A stretch of 64,000 nucleotides of DNA from Salinicola endophyticus (GTDB lineage: Bacteria > Pseudomonadota > Gammaproteobacteria > Pseudomonadales > Halomonadaceae): NCBI RefSeq assembly GCF_040536835.1, contig NZ_CP159578.1:1550001-1614000 (forward strand), read 5' to 3'. The notes beneath the pieces were generated by a model, which worked only from the letters and a program-made list of their open reading frames with translations, had not been told where the DNA came from and ran no database searches. Shown here piece by piece: positions 63,154 to 64,000 of the stretch. A program made the position numbers and the translations under genes. Every line of letters starts with the position of its first letter. The stretch's first letter is position 1.

Positions 63154-64000
63154 ATGAGCCCGCTGCGCGTCACCCTCCGCTGGCTGCTCACGCTGGTCGC
63201 CGTGCTGGTCCTGATGCTGGCGCTGGTGGTCAGCGGGGTGCGGCTGCTGGCCTGGCAGAGCGAGCGTCTGGCGCCGCCGCTGATGGATTGGCTCGATTCG
63301 AGCCTGGAGACCCAGAGCAGCCTCGGGGGGCTGTCGCTCTCGCTGGCCCGCCTCGACCCGACCCTGGGCATCGACGATCTCGATCTCGAGAGCCAGGGCG
63401 GCCAGCCGCTGCTGCAGGTGGCGCATGCCCAGGCGCGCCTCGACAGCGTTGCCAGCTGGCATCAGCGCGCCCCGGTCTTGGCGCCGGCGACGCTCAATGG
63501 CCTCACGCTGCATCTCTACCGTCGTGCCGATGGTGGCTGGGGGTGGCCCGACGGTGCCGGCAGTCGCTGGTTCGGCGGCGGCGAGAATGCTGGGGCGACG
63601 ACGCCCGACCTCGACCGCTGGCTCACCTGGTTGGCCCAGCAACAGGCGACGCTCGACGATCTGACCCTGATACTGCACGCCGAGGATGAGACCCGCGCGC
63701 TGACGCTGGCGCAGCTCGATCTGAGCAGCCGCGACGGCAAGGCATCGCTGGTCGCTCGCCTGGCCGGGGCGGAGGGAGATCACCGGGACGGGGCTTCGGG
63801 AGCGGAGTCGAACGAGGCGACGCCAACGGATGCCCCGGACGCGGGGCGGCTGCATCTCTCCATCGAGACCGGTGGGGCGGGCGCCAGTGATGGGAGCCCG
63901 GGGCCCGTGGCGCGCTTCGAGAGCCGGCTCGACCTGGGGGCGCTGACGCCGCTGCTGAACCTGCTGACACAGACCTATCCGCGCACGCTGACGACACTCG
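63154..64000 (+). CDS. yhdP: YhdP-like AsmA-family envelope protein (N-terminus)
   Basis: An open frame from ATG 63154 runs past the right edge, giving 282 residues here. It has one N-terminal membrane helix (about residues 9-33; LLTLVAVLVLMLALVVSGV) followed by a beta-rich periplasmic sequence with PTLGIDDLDLESQGGQPLLQ, typical of YhdP/AsmA-like proteins. These are very large proteins involved in phospholipid transport to the outer membrane. The gene follows rng by 4 bases, the usual place for yhdP. The Gly/Ala/Glu-rich stretch near residues 205-250 looks like a variable insertion. Confidence 0.85.
   Translation, partial: MSPLRVTLRWLLTLVAVLVLMLALVVSGVRLLAWQSERLAPPLMDWLDSSLETQSSLGGLSLSLARLDPTLGIDDLDLESQGGQPLLQVAHAQARLDSVASWHQRAPVLAPATLNGLTLHLYRRADGGWGWPDGAGSRWFGGGENAGATTPDLDRWLTWLAQQQATLDDLTLILHAEDETRALTLAQLDLSSRDGKASLVARLAGAEGDHRDGASGAESNEATPTDAPDAGRLHLSIETGGAGASDGSPGPVARFESRLDLGALTPLLNLLTQTYPRTLTTL

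Overview
The window looks like part of the chromosome of a high-GC gammaproteobacterium of the Halomonadaceae type (Halomonas, Salinicola or Kushneria). This is inferred from the GC-rich codon use, from gammaproteobacterial gene orders (dusB-fis-purH, aroQ-accB-accC-prmA, gatCAB divergent from mreBCD-maf-rng-yhdP) and from family-level protein similarity recognised by eye. No rRNA, tRNA, CRISPR array, transposase or integrase was found.

Layout. 1-9420 is housekeeping: purH (cut by the window edge), fis, dusB, prmA, accC, accB, aroQ and dsbD on the minus strand, a DUF2333 membrane protein on plus, and ppa on minus. 9570-11288 is a lone plus-strand gene combining a PP2C-like and a Ser/Thr-kinase-like domain, both apparently missing catalytic residues. 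11630-19948 (minus) is a catabolic block: a three-part TRAP transporter (dctP, dctQ, dctM), a CitE-like lyase, a class III CoA-transferase, an acyl-CoA dehydrogenase, a MaoC-like hydratase and an XRE-cupin regulator. The gene set matches the itaconate degradation locus of Pseudomonas aeruginosa (ict, ich, ccl next to a TRAP transporter), so itaconate or a related C5 dicarboxylate is the likely substrate.

20146-54250 is a type VI secretion (T6SS) island. A minus-strand operon holds an unrecognised gene followed by tssB, tssC, tssE, tssF, tssG and tssH. A plus-strand operon holds tssJ, tssK, tssL, tssM, tagF and a second, shorter TssM-like protein fused to an OmpA peptidoglycan-binding domain. 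An NlpE-like lipoprotein gene lies between the two operons. Then come hcp, tssA and a thiolase/ketosynthase-like protein, a divergent PAAR gene, and vgrG, a DUF4123 adaptor and a large VasX/BTH_I2691-like membrane-active effector with a Sel1-repeat presumed immunity gene. Behind these is a partial duplicate: the effector's membrane region with a different C-terminal tip and a second, diverged Sel1 gene. This resembles the orphan toxin-tip cassettes of polymorphic toxins. The tips and Sel1 genes are visibly AT-richer than their surroundings.

54327-64000 returns to housekeeping: a small membrane protein, gatCAB (minus), then mreB, mreC, mreD, maf, rng and the start of a yhdP-like gene (plus). 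The most novel points are the TssM-OmpA fusion, the duplicated effector-tip/immunity cassette, the motif TTGTAAGAGAT repeated in inverted form upstream of two T6SS transcription units, and three pseudoenzyme-like or unrecognised proteins.
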